Assembly: GCA_001643675.2 (NCBI GenBank)
Contig: LSRY02000006.1
Location: 622,501 to 686,500, forward strand
DNA from: Monocercomonoides exilis
Taxonomy: Eukaryota; Preaxostyla; Oxymonadida; Polymastigidae
Length of the DNA: 64,000 nt
Direction: 5' to 3'
Below are positions 14,601 through 25,600 of this stretch, piece by piece. A program made the position numbers and the translations under genes. Under the pieces are notes generated by a model. The model saw nothing but the letters and a program-made list of their open reading frames with translations. It did not search any database and was not told where the DNA came from. Every line of letters begins with the position of its first letter. The first letter of the stretch is position 1.

Positions 14601-15074
14601 GATGACTCTCTGCCCTCATCAGCGTTTGAAGAAGAGGATGACTTCAAAAAAGAGTGCCTGAGGTGGATGGCGCCTGAGTTGCTGATCAACAAGAAGATGG
14701 GGGCAACCAAGGAGTCGGTGGCATTCTCGATCGGGATGATGCTGTGGGAGTGCCTGACTCTTCAAATACCGTTTGGTGATTATGAGGCAGAGGTGGCGGG
14801 GCAGAAGATCGTGAATGGGGAGAGGCCAGTCCTGGGCAGCGCGGGGCAATCGTCGTTCTGCTCTGTGGTTGAAAACTGCCTCAACAGCCTTTCGCAGAAG
14901 CGCCCATCCCTCGCAACCCTCAAAAGAGAGCTCTTCCTGCATTTTCCGCCGGGAGCGATGGTCCTCACAGCCTCAGATGCCATCGATCGCACAATGCACA
15001 GCCAGCAGTCTGGAAGAGGTGCATCGAGTGAACTTGCTTGCAGCGAAAGCGAAATACTTGGAAATCGCTACTAG
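2699..15074 (+). CDS. giant beta-helix surface protein with transmembrane segment and kinase-like tail
   Basis: An uninterrupted frame of 4097 codons runs from 2781. The ectodomain is built from short right-handed beta-helix coils (repeated GGAI/GGGI and NCSF-type turns, as in pectin-lyase and chlamydial Pmp folds). Eight modules each open with a Gly/Asp...CG....PC.S motif (near 4320, 5370, 6590, 7805, 8998, 10070, 10990, 12138). One transmembrane helix (about 13733-13810) precedes a basic stop-transfer and MEMSPEEQWRRAEREAEKK. The tail (about 14200-14970) resembles a kinase C-lobe: RWMAPELL, then FSIGMMLWECLTLQIPFGDY. It lacks recognisable glycine loop, HRD and DFG motifs, so it is likely a pseudokinase. 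The start is uncertain: a signal peptide (MSWLLFLHVDLFFQFCF) lies at 2699 in another frame. That frame meets TGA at 2912 (removable by a possible intron, 2801-2926) and passes into the main frame only through a shift near the A7 run at 3073-3079. Confidence 0.88.
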
Positions 15075-18000
15075 CAGCAGGGCACGATCAAAGTGGGATT
15101 GGCTCTTCAACTGCCCATTTTTCTCGTATTTCTGTCTGCTTGAAGCACATCGCGTCGCAGCATTCCTTATATTTCTTTTCTTTTCTTTTTTTGATGTTTT
15201 GTGCCAAATGGCTTTTGTTTTTGACTTTCCCATTTTTTTCCCCTGTTCCATTTGAATGTCTTCACATCACCATCCATCCTTTTCCTGTTCATAGGCTTGG
15301 AGCAACCCTTCATTTCCCAGTGCTGCTTCTTTCCTGCCATTCCATTCCTCATGTCTTTTTGAACTTCCACAGAAAAATCCATTAAAAAAATAATCTCGAC
15401 AATATTGAATCAAATACGATATCGAAGCTTTTTGTGCAAGAGTGAGAGAAAATCAGCTTTCAGAATAAGATGAAGCAAACGAACAAAAGCGATTCCAGAT
15501 AAATCTTGAATGGATCACGTGCCATTTCTGCCCATTCCTGAATTCTTCCATCGAGCCACAACACATGCACATAGAAAGAAAAATGCATTTCTTTTCTCTC
15601 CAAAACAAAGATCGGGCAAGACTCGCATTGCCGCTCACACATCAAGTGATTGTTTGAAATACTGTTGAAAAACACAAAATCCTTCTGGCTTCCAAAACCT
15701 CCAGCTTTGCTTTTCCCCTTCGTGTTATCGCAATTCTGCGTCCTGCCACCAATAAATCAATAAAAATGACTCGCCTCAAGTCCGTTTTGCTGAGCGCTTC
15801 ACGAAAACACTTTTGACCCAATTTTCAGGAATGAAAATCGAAATGCCTCCTCAAATCAAAAATAACAAAAATGTTTGGCAAATGTTTTTTTTTCTCTATT
15901 TCTGCTTCGCTGTTGACTTTGCTTCTTCAGATAGAACGAAGCACTTTCAAGAGAAAATAAAAGGTTGTCTGATGTGTATTGAAATGAGTGATGCTCCATT
16001 TCATGGATTCCATCCATTTGAGCCTTTTGAGCCAAAACCCTCAGATGACCAATTGATTGGAAATGCACCAAAAAAAAAAAAAAAAGAAAATTGAATATCC
16101 CTTCGATCTTGCTGCCTCGTGTCGGGTCGAGCATTCCCAGCTTCGCAGATGCCTCCTCCAATGAGCAACTCCCTTGCTTTGCTGCTTTTCACGCCTCTCC
16201 AAACCGGAAAGTCAAAAACAGATATGTGACGAAATCCCCCCGTTCGTGCGCCAGACCCAAAGCATGCTCCTCCTGAGCCGTTAGCAAACAATTCGAGCAG
16301 TGCATTCAACAAGTCGGCCAAAAAAATAAAAAAATGATGATGTTTCAACTCGAATCGTGGCTTCTTCATCGCTTGTTTGGGTCGCAATTGCAGAGCACAA
16401 AATCAATTATAACATCTTTATTCTTGCCGTCCCTTTTTGCTCCCAAAAAACACCACAGCCACTTGGGCGCCTCCAATAGTTTGCTTTTTCATCCATTCCG
16501 CGAAACGCAGCGTTATTTGCCAATAAAACGTCCACCACTCATTTCCTCTCCGAAACAAATAGCATGTGGCAGTTGCACGAAAAAATGATCATGTCCGTGC
16601 AGCAACACTTGCATCTTCTTTTTCTTCAAATGGTTTTTCTTTTTTTCTCAAGCAATCCAAAAAAAGTGAGTTCAACAACTGCAAGTGTGGCACTGCTACT
16701 CACATGCAATAAATGCAGAATGGCTCCCATCCTCGACATTGGATCACTTTCCGTTTCCTTCAGCAGGCCCAATAAAAGGCATCTTCAATTATTGTCAATT
16801 TATTCATCGTCACATGAATGTTTCTCTGTTAATAATTCCATTCCCCTGAAAACAAAATCGCATGCACCATCGTCGCTTCAAGCGCATTTTGCATGTCTCG
16901 GCTGTGCTCGGTGAAATCTCAATTTCATGGCTAAGACTAATGGCGGCATAAATCAACCCCAGCGCAGCATCACTTCGGCTTTTCGACCCATTTCCAGAGG
17001 CGATGGCAACCATTGGGCAAATATAATCAAAGAGAGGCCTTAGCCTTTGCAGTTGCAAAAATACTTTTTCGATTGATCAATCTCATTAACTATTTTATTT
17101 CAGTCAAAAAAATAAAAAATATTTTCTGAGTGGACATATTTTTCTTTTTTGGAATCAAACTAATTGATTGAAGTTGTTTGGTTAATAACTTGAAGCGTTT
17201 CAGTTGAAAACTGTTTCAAAAATTAAAAAAAAAAATTTGAATTTTATTCAATTTTCATTGAAAAGTCATTATTCGGTGATTGTTGTTGAAATGATATTTT
17301 TGTATTTCCATTTTGGAGAATAGATTGCCCCCTTCAGCTGATTGTATTGATATTCCAATGTGTGGCAAATGGCTCTGTCCAAAGTTATTAATTACAGAGC
17401 AAACCAACGAATGCTGCAAACAATAATAGAAGTTTGCGTTTGTTGTTTTCCCCATCTGGGACAAAACTTCGAGTGCAACATTCCAATATTTATTCGAAAA
17501 TTTTTGTTAAAAATAATTCGATATTACATCAGAAAGAATCGCCCAATTGTTTCGATTTCGATGTTGAACTGAAAATGATTTATTTTATTCAGTTTTTTGG
17601 AACTGGCTCTTCATGCCTCACAACAACATGGAACAAATTGTAATGAATAAAAAAACAAAAATGACCCTGCTCATCAACGATAGGCACAGTTGTGATCTAT
17701 GACTTGTTGGAACTTAAAATTTATCAGAATGAACAATTTTTTTTTCTCTCTCCCAGAAATTTTATCGGAAATGACTTTTCGAAAATAATTTGACAATTAT
17801 AACAAGCGAAACACAAAAATCACCAAACGAATCTTTTTCGTTTTATGGAATGTGTTAGAAATGTTCCACATAACCATTTTTATTTCCTTCAAAAATAGAC
17901 ACACACCAATAATTATTATTCAATTGTTGAAAACCGATGCCATCACACAAAAACCAGGGAATTCAACATATTTTTTTTTTTTTTTTTGAATCCTGAAAGA

Positions 18001-18524
18001 AACACTTGGAGGCAAACACAAACAATGGTGAAAGCTTCAGATGTTTGTCCTTCTTAACAGTTAGGAGTGGGCTTTTTTCCCCAATTCGTTTTATTGTTGA
18101 TAACTTTTCACAGAACATAACAATATCAAAAGTGGCAGATGAAAACACAACAAGGATATCATTCAAACAGAGAAAATGATAATGAAGCTAAAAATTATTA
18201 AACATGTTTGTGTGTGATTGTTTTTGAAATCATAACTTTTTTCGGTGTGTTCATTTTTTTGAAATAAAACCTTAAATAATCTTGTTTTTTTATTCAAATG
18301 AAAAATGGATAACAATCATTGATAAAGACAATGTTTTTCGACTTTATTTTTGAAAAAACAGAATTTGAAAGGAATTGTTAATTTCCAGTTTTCATTTATC
18401 GATATTTAATGCAAATTTCAAGGTTGAAAATATTGACAGAAAAAATATGGATTCAGTAATAATTTCCCATATTAATTTCAAAATAGATAGAAAAATTCCC
18501 ATTATTTATCAAAAAAAAGTTATT
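15075..18524. other. long spacer with a sharp composition step near 17050
   Basis: No protein gene is supported. From 15075 to about 17050 the sequence is clearly richer in G and C than the rest of the window's spacers and has many short open frames on both strands, none recognisable. It may be decayed coding DNA. After about 17060 it becomes very A+T-rich with long T and A runs. A GGCTAAG/CTTAGCC inverted pair (16929-16935 and 17039-17045) closes the G+C-rich part and could frame a structured RNA, but I match it to no known RNA. A short GA-rich run lies near 18571-18586. Confidence 0.5.
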
Positions 18525-18562
18525 TAGTCGATGCAAAAGCAGATCCTATGTGCGAAACCCGA
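18525..18562 (+). repeat. left 38-base inverted repeat, pogo/Tigger-type end
   Basis: By eye, 31 of 38 bases match the reverse complement of 30366-30403. The right copy, read inward, begins CAGTCTGTGCC and is followed outside by TA, which is typical of pogo/Tc1-mariner termini inserted at TA. The left copy begins TAGTCGATGC, so its outermost base is altered. The strongest shared block is GTGCGAAACCCGA. The pairing is direct observation; calling it a transposon end is inference. Confidence 0.6.
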
Positions 18563-18877
18563 ACAAAGAGAGAAAGAGAGAGAGAATGCAATAATTTATA
18601 GAAGTTGTTAAATATTTCTTCAATGAAAGACGAAATATATTCTTCTATTCGTTGAAACCAGGTATTTGGCAACATATTTAGTAATTAACCAATAAAACAA
18701 TAAACTCAGAAAATGAATTTTGTTTTTGTTTTATTATTGATATAGTTAAAAATAATTGATATGAAGCAATTTTTCTTAAAGAAATTTTGAAATTTATTCG
18801 TCAAAATGGTGTGAAGACTAAAGTTTTATGCGGCAGTTGCGTTCAGAGTGGAATGTTTCTCGAATGCGTTTCTCTTT

Positions 18878-19393
18878 CTAATTAAATGAAGGAGAAATTT
18901 TTCTGGGAGGGTGAACAAAATATTTTATTTCGTCACTCGAAGTTGATTTCACTTCTTTTTCATCGTCTTTGACTTTTTCAATCATTCTCTTTTCTTTTTT
19001 TCTCGAAAACTTTTTTTCCTTTGCTTGTTCTTTATTCAACATTTCATTAAGTTCTTGTCGACTATGTTTATTCCCACGTTTCTTTTCAGAAGAAGATGAA
19101 GTTGGTTTTCTAATTTTCGTATGCTGCTTTTGAAGAAAATGAAAATCCTCTTTTGTTGATTCAATTTGTTTCATTAGCTCTGATTCATCCATCTCATTTG
19201 CTCCTTCTGTTGTATTTTCGTCAGTTGTATTTTCGTCAGTTGAATATTTTCTGTGATTAACGATCAATTTTGTAGGTTCTTTTGATAATTCAGAATCTTT
19301 CAGAGATGAATGTTTTGAAGGTTGTGAAGAAGATAGTTGGCAAAATTTTTTTGAAAAGTTCCTCGACTTTAATTTTGTCCCACAAAAGATCAT
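18878..19393 (-). CDS. small basic charged protein, divergent partner of the island transposase
   Basis: An intact 171-codon frame starts at 19393, only 58 bases from the start codon of the divergently transcribed transposase gene (19452). The product is rich in Lys, Glu and Ser and probably coiled in its central and C-terminal part (QELNEMLNKEQAKEKKFSRK). It has no recognisable domain. A short duplication (DENTTDENTT) lies near its middle. The shared 58-base start region suggests both genes belong to one mobile element and share a promoter, as in two-gene DNA transposons where the second protein helps DNA binding. That role is inferred only from position. It could also be a chance open frame in low-complexity DNA. 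Confidence 0.5.
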   Translation of the reverse strand: MIFCGTKLKSRNFSKKFCQLSSSQPSKHSSLKDSELSKEPTKLIVNHRKYSTDENTTDENTTEGANEMDESELMKQIESTKEDFHFLQKQHTKIRKPTSSSSEKKRGNKHSRQELNEMLNKEQAKEKKFSRKKEKRMIEKVKDDEKEVKSTSSDEIKYFVHPPRKISPSFN

Positions 19394-19451
19394 ATATGAT
19401 CAAAAAATTAAAAGATGAATATTACCATTATTATTACAAAAGAAACAAAAA

Positions 19452-22400
19452 ATGACATTTTCAGAATTATCGCCAAGTCGAAAATCACAAATATGTGATC
19501 AACTGGATATTTATTTAAAGCAAATATCTAAAAACGAAGAAAATATCTTATTGCAGTATTATTTGGAACATTCTTTAAAAGGAAAAGAAGTTCTGCAATA
19601 TTTCAATGAAATATTAAATGGTTTCAATATATTTCTTGAGACACATATTTATCATTTTCCTTTTTTTTTGTTTCAATCAAAGAGAAATTCAATAAAACTT
19701 TACTATACGCTGGATTTCTATTTGATATTTTGGATAAGAAAACCAAATCGCTTTTGTTACAAACATTCCTGAATGCAGTTGAAAGTTGCGATTTACAAAA
19801 AGCAGGATGGAATTGTTCTATTAATCAAATCAAACATGCAAAAAAAATGCTTAGGATGAATGGTTATTCGATTTGTCATTCGTCAAAACCCTCTCTTCCA
19901 AAGACAAAAAGACGTTTGATCATTTTGTTTTTTTTAATCGTTTTTTTAACAAATATACTAGCTTTATCTTTGTATTCTTTTTTGTTTTGTGAATGGTGGC
20001 TGAAAGAGCACACAACAGAAAGTTGTCAGTCTTCGTTGAAAAAAAGAGACAAAATTGTTGATCATTTAAGTGATGATGACTTGAATTTTCTGACAAATAA
20101 AACAACAACGAACACTTCAGAAAAATTCAATTTTAACATGCAAAAAGAAGCAAAAGAAATAAAAAACAATAAATTGATCTCTATCAAATTCTTTACAGTT
20201 AAAAACAGGAAATCAGAAAAATTATTCAATAAAACAAAACATATTCACGTCTGTTTCTCAATTAATTCACATGAACATAATAATATATAATTTAAAAAAA
20301 TTTTTTATTCAGACTTCAGAATATACACATAACATAAATCATTCATCATCATTAATTCATATTACAAACTCTACAAACAAAAATTATCAAACATTACAGC
20401 CGCTTAATTCATCATTCTCCTCAATTCCACTCATTTCCCACTCATATCCACAATATTACACTAATTTCTCAACTTTCCCTCTCACTCCTCACTCATTTTC
20501 ATCATCTTCCCCATCTTCCTCCACTTCTCCCCTCACTCCCCACTCATTTTCATCATCTTCCCCATCTTCCTCCACTTCTCCCCTCACTCCCCACTCATTT
20601 TCATCATCTTCCCCATCTTCCTCCACTTCTCCCCTCACTCCCCACTCATTTTCATCATCTTCCCCATCTTCCTCCACTTCTCCCCTCACTCCCCACTCAT
20701 TTTCATCATCTTCCCCATCTTCCTCCACTTCTCCCCTCACTCAACATTTTACATCTTCAAATTTATCATTTGATTCTTGTTCTCTTAACGCTATACAGGA
20801 ATGTAATGAATATGTGTTAAATCCTTTAACAAACAATGAATCAAATCATATTCAACACTCTGTTCAATATGTTAGAGATGGTACATTAGAAGATAATATT
20901 CAATGTGAAGATTCTATCGGAAACGCATGCGATTCAGAAACAAAACATTTATCACAATTAATAAACCACAACAAGAAATTATTTGAATTAAATGTATATA
21001 ACAAAACCGATCATAAAATGATATTGAGCAGAAATGTATGGTTAGAAGATGAAGAAAGAATTTATTTTGGAACGAAACGCGAGTTATGGAAACAAATGAT
21101 GAAAGAAATAGGCGTTAAAATGAGTTTTTCAACATTCTTTAAGATGACAAGAAATATAAAAAAATCTAAAAAGAGAACAGATTATTGCAATTTGTGCAAC
21201 AGAAAGGAATGTTTGGAAAATAGAATGAAAACTCATTCATTATCAAAGAAAGAAAAAGATGAATTACACATTTTGAAGATTCATGAAATTATTCAAAAAA
21301 AGCAAAGAGAATGTTTCCATAATAGTTCTGATCAATTGAAGGATGGGGAGGTCCTGGTTTTGCTTGATTTCAAACAAAACTGGACACTCCCCATCAAACA
21401 AACGCAAATAAGCAGAGATTTCTATAAAAAGAAAGAAATTTCCCACCTTGGGATAATTGCGTATTTTATTCAAAACAAAATAATAGGAAAAGAGTGTTTT
21501 CACTTTTTTTTCACTGTTTTATCAAAAGACAGTAGATACGCAATTGATTGTCTTCAAGTCTCTCTTTCAAACATCTTTTCCAAAACACAATTCCACTCAG
21601 GATCATGCCTGAAAGTGTGGACCGACTGCGGTCCCCATTTCAGGAATGGAGCATTCCTCCACTTCGTGCTCCATCCTTCTTCTTCTGTTTTTAAAAAATT
21701 CTCATCCACTTCGCTTTCCTTCTTTGCTGAAGGTCACGGAAAAAGCGAAGTGGATGGAGAGTTTGGGGTCCTCTCGAGAGAAGCACAGAACTCTCGAGAG
21801 GACATCTCATCTGTAGATGAGCTAATCTCTTTTTTCAAAAAAAGACTCAACTCATCAACAGATGAGATAGGAAGTGCCTCAATCAACAGGCACTTCCTCC
21901 CATACACCCCTCGGCTTCAGGTGAGAGTCTCACCGAAGCTGAGGGTTAAAGATTTAAAATTAAATCTTTTATGGAGCAGCGAAGAAGGAAGAATTCTCGC
22001 TGCTCCATACAACGAAGAAGAAAAAACTGGATGGAATGAAATTGATGTTGCTGTTTCTTTCGAAAGAGCAAAGAAACAAGCAACAAGCAAGAAGTATTCT
22101 TGTGTTCCCATTCCCACTGGGAAACAAACGCTTGCACTTATTCTTGGAAGATATGAAGGAGAAATAGAAAAGTGCAAGCGTTTTGAACTCCCGATTAACA
22201 AAGAAGAAGCAACAGAAGAATCAGACGAAGAAACAGGTAATTTTGATAATGAACCAAGATGTACTTTTTCTCAAAATGTTTGCCAATGTGATGTTATAGA
22301 CGAAGAAAGAAGGAAGAAAGCCGTTATTCTTTCTGATGAAGAAGCCGAAGACGATGACGATGACGTAGAAGAAAAAGAAAAAGATAATGAAGAAGACATT

Positions 22401-22490
22401 GATGATGAAGAAGATTATGAAGATGAAGAAGATTATGAAGATGAAGAAGATTATGAAGAAGAAGAAGATAATGGTTGCAGTTCCACTTAA
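19452..22490 (+). CDS. DDE-like transposase of an unclassified element (three exons)
   Basis: Three open stretches join by frame-consistent GT-AG introns: exons 19452-19620, 19683-20248 and 20313-22490 (introns of 62 and 64 bases), giving 970 residues. A further in-frame intron, 19914-19961, is possible; it would remove a hydrophobic stretch. After a helical N-terminus comes a five-fold 17-residue Ser/Pro repeat (about 20487-20740), then a basic region with CNLC/KECLENR cysteines. The catalytic-looking core has VLVLLDFKQN (about residue 592), WTDCGPHFRNG (about 681) and FFAEGHGKSEVDGEFG (about 715). This Asp...DCGxxF...HGKxxxDG order recurs in uncharacterised eukaryotic transposase-like proteins, so the two Asp and a later Asp/Glu are probable metal ligands. 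The C-terminus is strongly acidic (DEEDYE repeats). The frame is intact, so the gene may be young. The catalytic region is packed with inverted repeats, described separately. Confidence 0.78.
20485..20745 (+). repeat. 51-base tandem repeat, about five copies
   Basis: About five nearly identical tandem copies of a 51-base pyrimidine-rich unit lie inside the third exon of the transposase gene. Each encodes a 17-residue Ser/Pro/Thr segment (SFSSSSPSSSTSPLTPH). The unit length is a multiple of three, so copy number can change without breaking the frame. Near identity between copies suggests recent expansion or ongoing slippage and unequal exchange. The protein segment is probably a disordered linker between the N-terminal and catalytic parts. 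Confidence 0.92.
21342..22183 (+). repeat. array of perfect and near-perfect inverted repeats within transposase coding sequence
   Basis: At least nine hairpin-capable inverted repeats follow one another. Arm pairs: 21342-21350/21387-21395 (9 bases, extended inward to about 19 pairs with small bulges); 21703-21717/21742-21756 (15); 21768-21780/21791-21803 (13); 21804-21814/21858-21868 (11, continuing as 21816-21821/21851-21856); 21869-21879/21888-21898 (11); 21908-21918/21935-21945 (11, one mismatch, with 21920-21925/21929-21934 nested); 21948-21957/21960-21969 (10); 21970-21982/21997-22009 (13); 22126-22139/22170-22183 (14). Shorter ones fill the gaps, for example 21619-21624/21629-21634, 21642-21648/21652-21658, 22053-22060/22070-22077 and 22105-22110/22118-22123. 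Arms lie in coding sequence and the frame is intact. Function is unknown. Confidence 0.9.
22404..22457 (+). repeat. 18-base tandem repeat coding for acidic tail
   Basis: Three exact copies of an 18-base unit (GATGAAGAAGATTATGAA) lie near the 3' end of the transposase gene. They encode Asp/Glu/Tyr-rich DEEDYE repeats within a long acidic C-terminal tail. They are probably a slippage product. Confidence 0.9.
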
Positions 22491-22637
22491 TTGATATCTT
22501 TTCAGACATTTTGAGTTCATCAGATTTTGACGACACGCATCGACTTGCAACTTTATTTATTTCTTTTCTCCATTTCAATAGTTTATCGTTTCATAAACAA
22601 TTGTTCAAATAAAGCAACCAATTAAATATTTTCATCA

Positions 22638-25600
22638 TTATCTTCTGTCTTTCTCTTTTTGGTTCGCTATCTGTTTACGATCCTTCTTTTTGATTATCTC
22701 GTGAAAGCAATCCGATTCCAACAGCCTTATTTTCACCAGCATTTCAATCTCATCCAAATCTCCGTCAAAGTTTCTGTCTGAATCGTCGTAGTCACTGTCG
22801 TTTCTTTTCCAATGGTGATGAATTCTGCTTCTCCCCATCTCGTCCATCTTCATCGCTATTTGTATAATCCAACCGCTCGGACCGTTGTCTCTCTTGTTCC
22901 CCTATTCGCCTTCATTCAGAATCTTCTCCAGCTGACTCAGCTTTCTTTTGTCTCCTTTTGAAAGATTCCCTCTTGATTCAGTGAGCAGTTGCTCGCTCAT
23001 CATCTCCAACAGCATTTCTGCTGCTCTTTCGCGCTGCCTTGGCTCTTTTCCGAGTCACAGTCTGCCATCTCTGTGTCTTCGTGACTTCAAATAACTCAAG
23101 AAATGGGGCAATGGAGGAGAAGGAGGGAGGGCTTTCTGGGTGAGCGTGAACACGGTGGAGAAGAGAATTCGCAACGCAGCTCAGAAATCAGCGTTGAGGA
23201 ACAGAGAAGAAGGATGTCAATGTTGATGGAGAAACGTGATCGTTGCTGCTGTTCATCGAAGCTACCATCGAAGATGTGAGGCAGGACAAAGTGTACAGCC
23301 TCGTTCGCGAAGAGGCTGTTCCATTTCTCAGACGAGAAAATGGAAGGTCATCATCATCGTCTTCGTCATTGTCTTATGAATACGTCGACGAACGCTTCGA
23401 AGTCTTCAAACTTGTGTCTATTATTTCAATGTCTTCTGATTGGGTAGCTGTGTTTGCTTTGCTCGTGGCTTCTTCGACAGAAGCTTCATCCGCTTTCGAT
23501 AATTTTTGCTCTTCTTCTGGCTCTTTCTGAGTTTGTTGTGATGGTAATTGATCCCCTTTGCTGAGAATAGAGCTTTCCTCATTTCCCTTTTCCTCCTCAG
23601 TTTTCTTTGTTAGCTCTTTTTCCATTAGCTTTGCGTCATCTTAATTTTCTTTCAATTCATCTTTTGGCTTTTCATCAGTTTTTATTTCATCATTTTTGGA
23701 ATCGTTTTCTGCTTCTGCAACCTTTTCTTCCTTCTTCTCTGCTTCCAAAATGCTGGCAATTGTTGCAAGAGGAATACAAGTTGTAGTGTCAACTGGTTGA
23801 ATTGTTGATTGAATTCTTTTGTCGTTTTTGTCCAAATCGCTTTTTGTTGCTCTTCATTCATTTCTCAATCCATTCCATCTTCACAACTCCTTATCTTTTG
23901 GTATACTTTTTGTTTCACTTTCATCATCTTCTTTTCATATGGCTCTTTCTTTGGAGAAGTTGACAAAGATAGTTTGTTGATTCTCTTTCTCAGCTCAACA
24001 ATTTGATCGATCATTTTCTGGAGCTGTTTTTCAACTGAAGTGTGTTTCTTCTGCATTTCTTCTTTTTGCCGCTTCAGTCAATTAATCACTTTCTTTTCCT
24101 CTGCTTTAGCTTCTCAGGAAATTGGCTTCCATCGCTCTTCTTTTATCTTCATCTTTACTCTTATACTGTCGTTAATCTCGCAGAGCTGGCTCACATGCTG
24201 CATCCATTTCAGATGAAGTGTCTGCTCCTTTCTGAGCTTCCGCATCAGTCTTCTTTTCAGCTCTTGTTTTCTGTTCCGCTCTGCTAATTTTTGCTGCCTG
24301 ATGGTTATTCTCTTCTCCATCTTTCTGACGTGTCGTTCCTGGCGCACACATTCTTCGTCTGACTCTGAATATTCTGCAGCCTCTTCCCACGGAAGCTCAA
24401 CACATGAACGAGTGGAACAGATGGATGAAGTTGACTCATAGCTTGTTGAGAATGAGCGAGAAGGAGAAGTGTATGATGAGTACGAAGATGAAGGTGATAA
24501 GGAATTGCGATCTAATAAATTGAGCATGGAAGATCTCGCAAGCAAGCCAGTTTCTTTATTCGATGTAATTTGGTTGTCTCTGACATCGCTATTAAATATC
24601 CTTTTCTAAAGATGGTGAAATTTGGTTCTTCGCTTTTGAAATTTGCTTCCGTTTCGATTTCTCTTCTGGGAAAACAGCTTTCTTCGCATGAGAAGCAGAA
24701 TTTTGTGTTTTCTGTGTGCTCTTTCTTCTGATATCTCTGCCGTTCAATTCGGCCACCGATACAACTTTTGCTTCTGTTCAAAGGCCAGAGAGTTGAGAAT
24801 CTTGAGCTTTTGGTCAAAGCTCGCTGGTATCTGCATGTGGATCAACATTTTGTGCTCTTCTCTGAGGGGTGCGAATGACCCCACGTCATTCTGTCTTGTT
24901 CCATTATTCTTTCTGCCTCTTTCTGCATTGCTCGTCGCATTGGCCAATCTTGTCTTCTTTTGACAACACGCTGAATTGTCTCTCTGTTTTCTTTCAGCTC
25001 CTTCAGCCTTTCAAACATCTCCCATCCTTTTATCCTCTTCTCTCCATTCGATATTTCTTTAAAAATCCTCACCGGCTTAAACATTCCAATGAGAAATTTT
25101 GTTAGTGCTTGAAGTTCAGCCAAACGTTCAAAGAAGCAATGATCCGGATTGATTGAAAAAATCTCTGTGATTGAAATGCGATCGTCCAACGAAATGTGCT
25201 TCTCTTTCACAGCATCTTTGATCCACTCCCAGGCTTCGGCTTCTGTTTCCATGCACCAATACGCTCCAGGATATAGTGGAACAGTCAACTCCATCGCCTT
25301 TGCTGCGATGTACTCTCCTTCCACAATCTCTTTGAGCCATCGTTTCGCTCTGAGTTGGCTTTCCAACCCCACTTCTGCTCTGTTTGGAGTATCTGCGGGC
25401 CATTCAATTCGTCGGCATTCAACAACAACTGCAAAGTCATCCACTGAAAAATGGCAAATTGCGATGGCGGAGGAACAAATGGACGTTTCAGAGGCAAAAG
25501 TTGATTTGAAACAGATTCAATTGTTGAAAGTGATGCTTTACCGGTATTTTTTCTATCTTCTCCATTCTTATTGCTTGAAGAAGAAACATTTCCATCAAGT

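Noticed and set aside
16001-16387. 128-codon minus-strand ORF in the spacer
   Set aside because: Overlaps other open frames on both strands and includes a homopolymer-coded Phe run. Nothing recognisable.
20485-20745. CRISPR-like array
   Set aside because: The 51-base units abut with no unique spacers and are coding in frame inside a eukaryotic exon.
22221-22550. Hydrophobic Phe/Ile-rich minus-strand ORF that looks like membrane helices
   Set aside because: It is the antisense of the acidic GAA/GAT-rich tail of the transposase.
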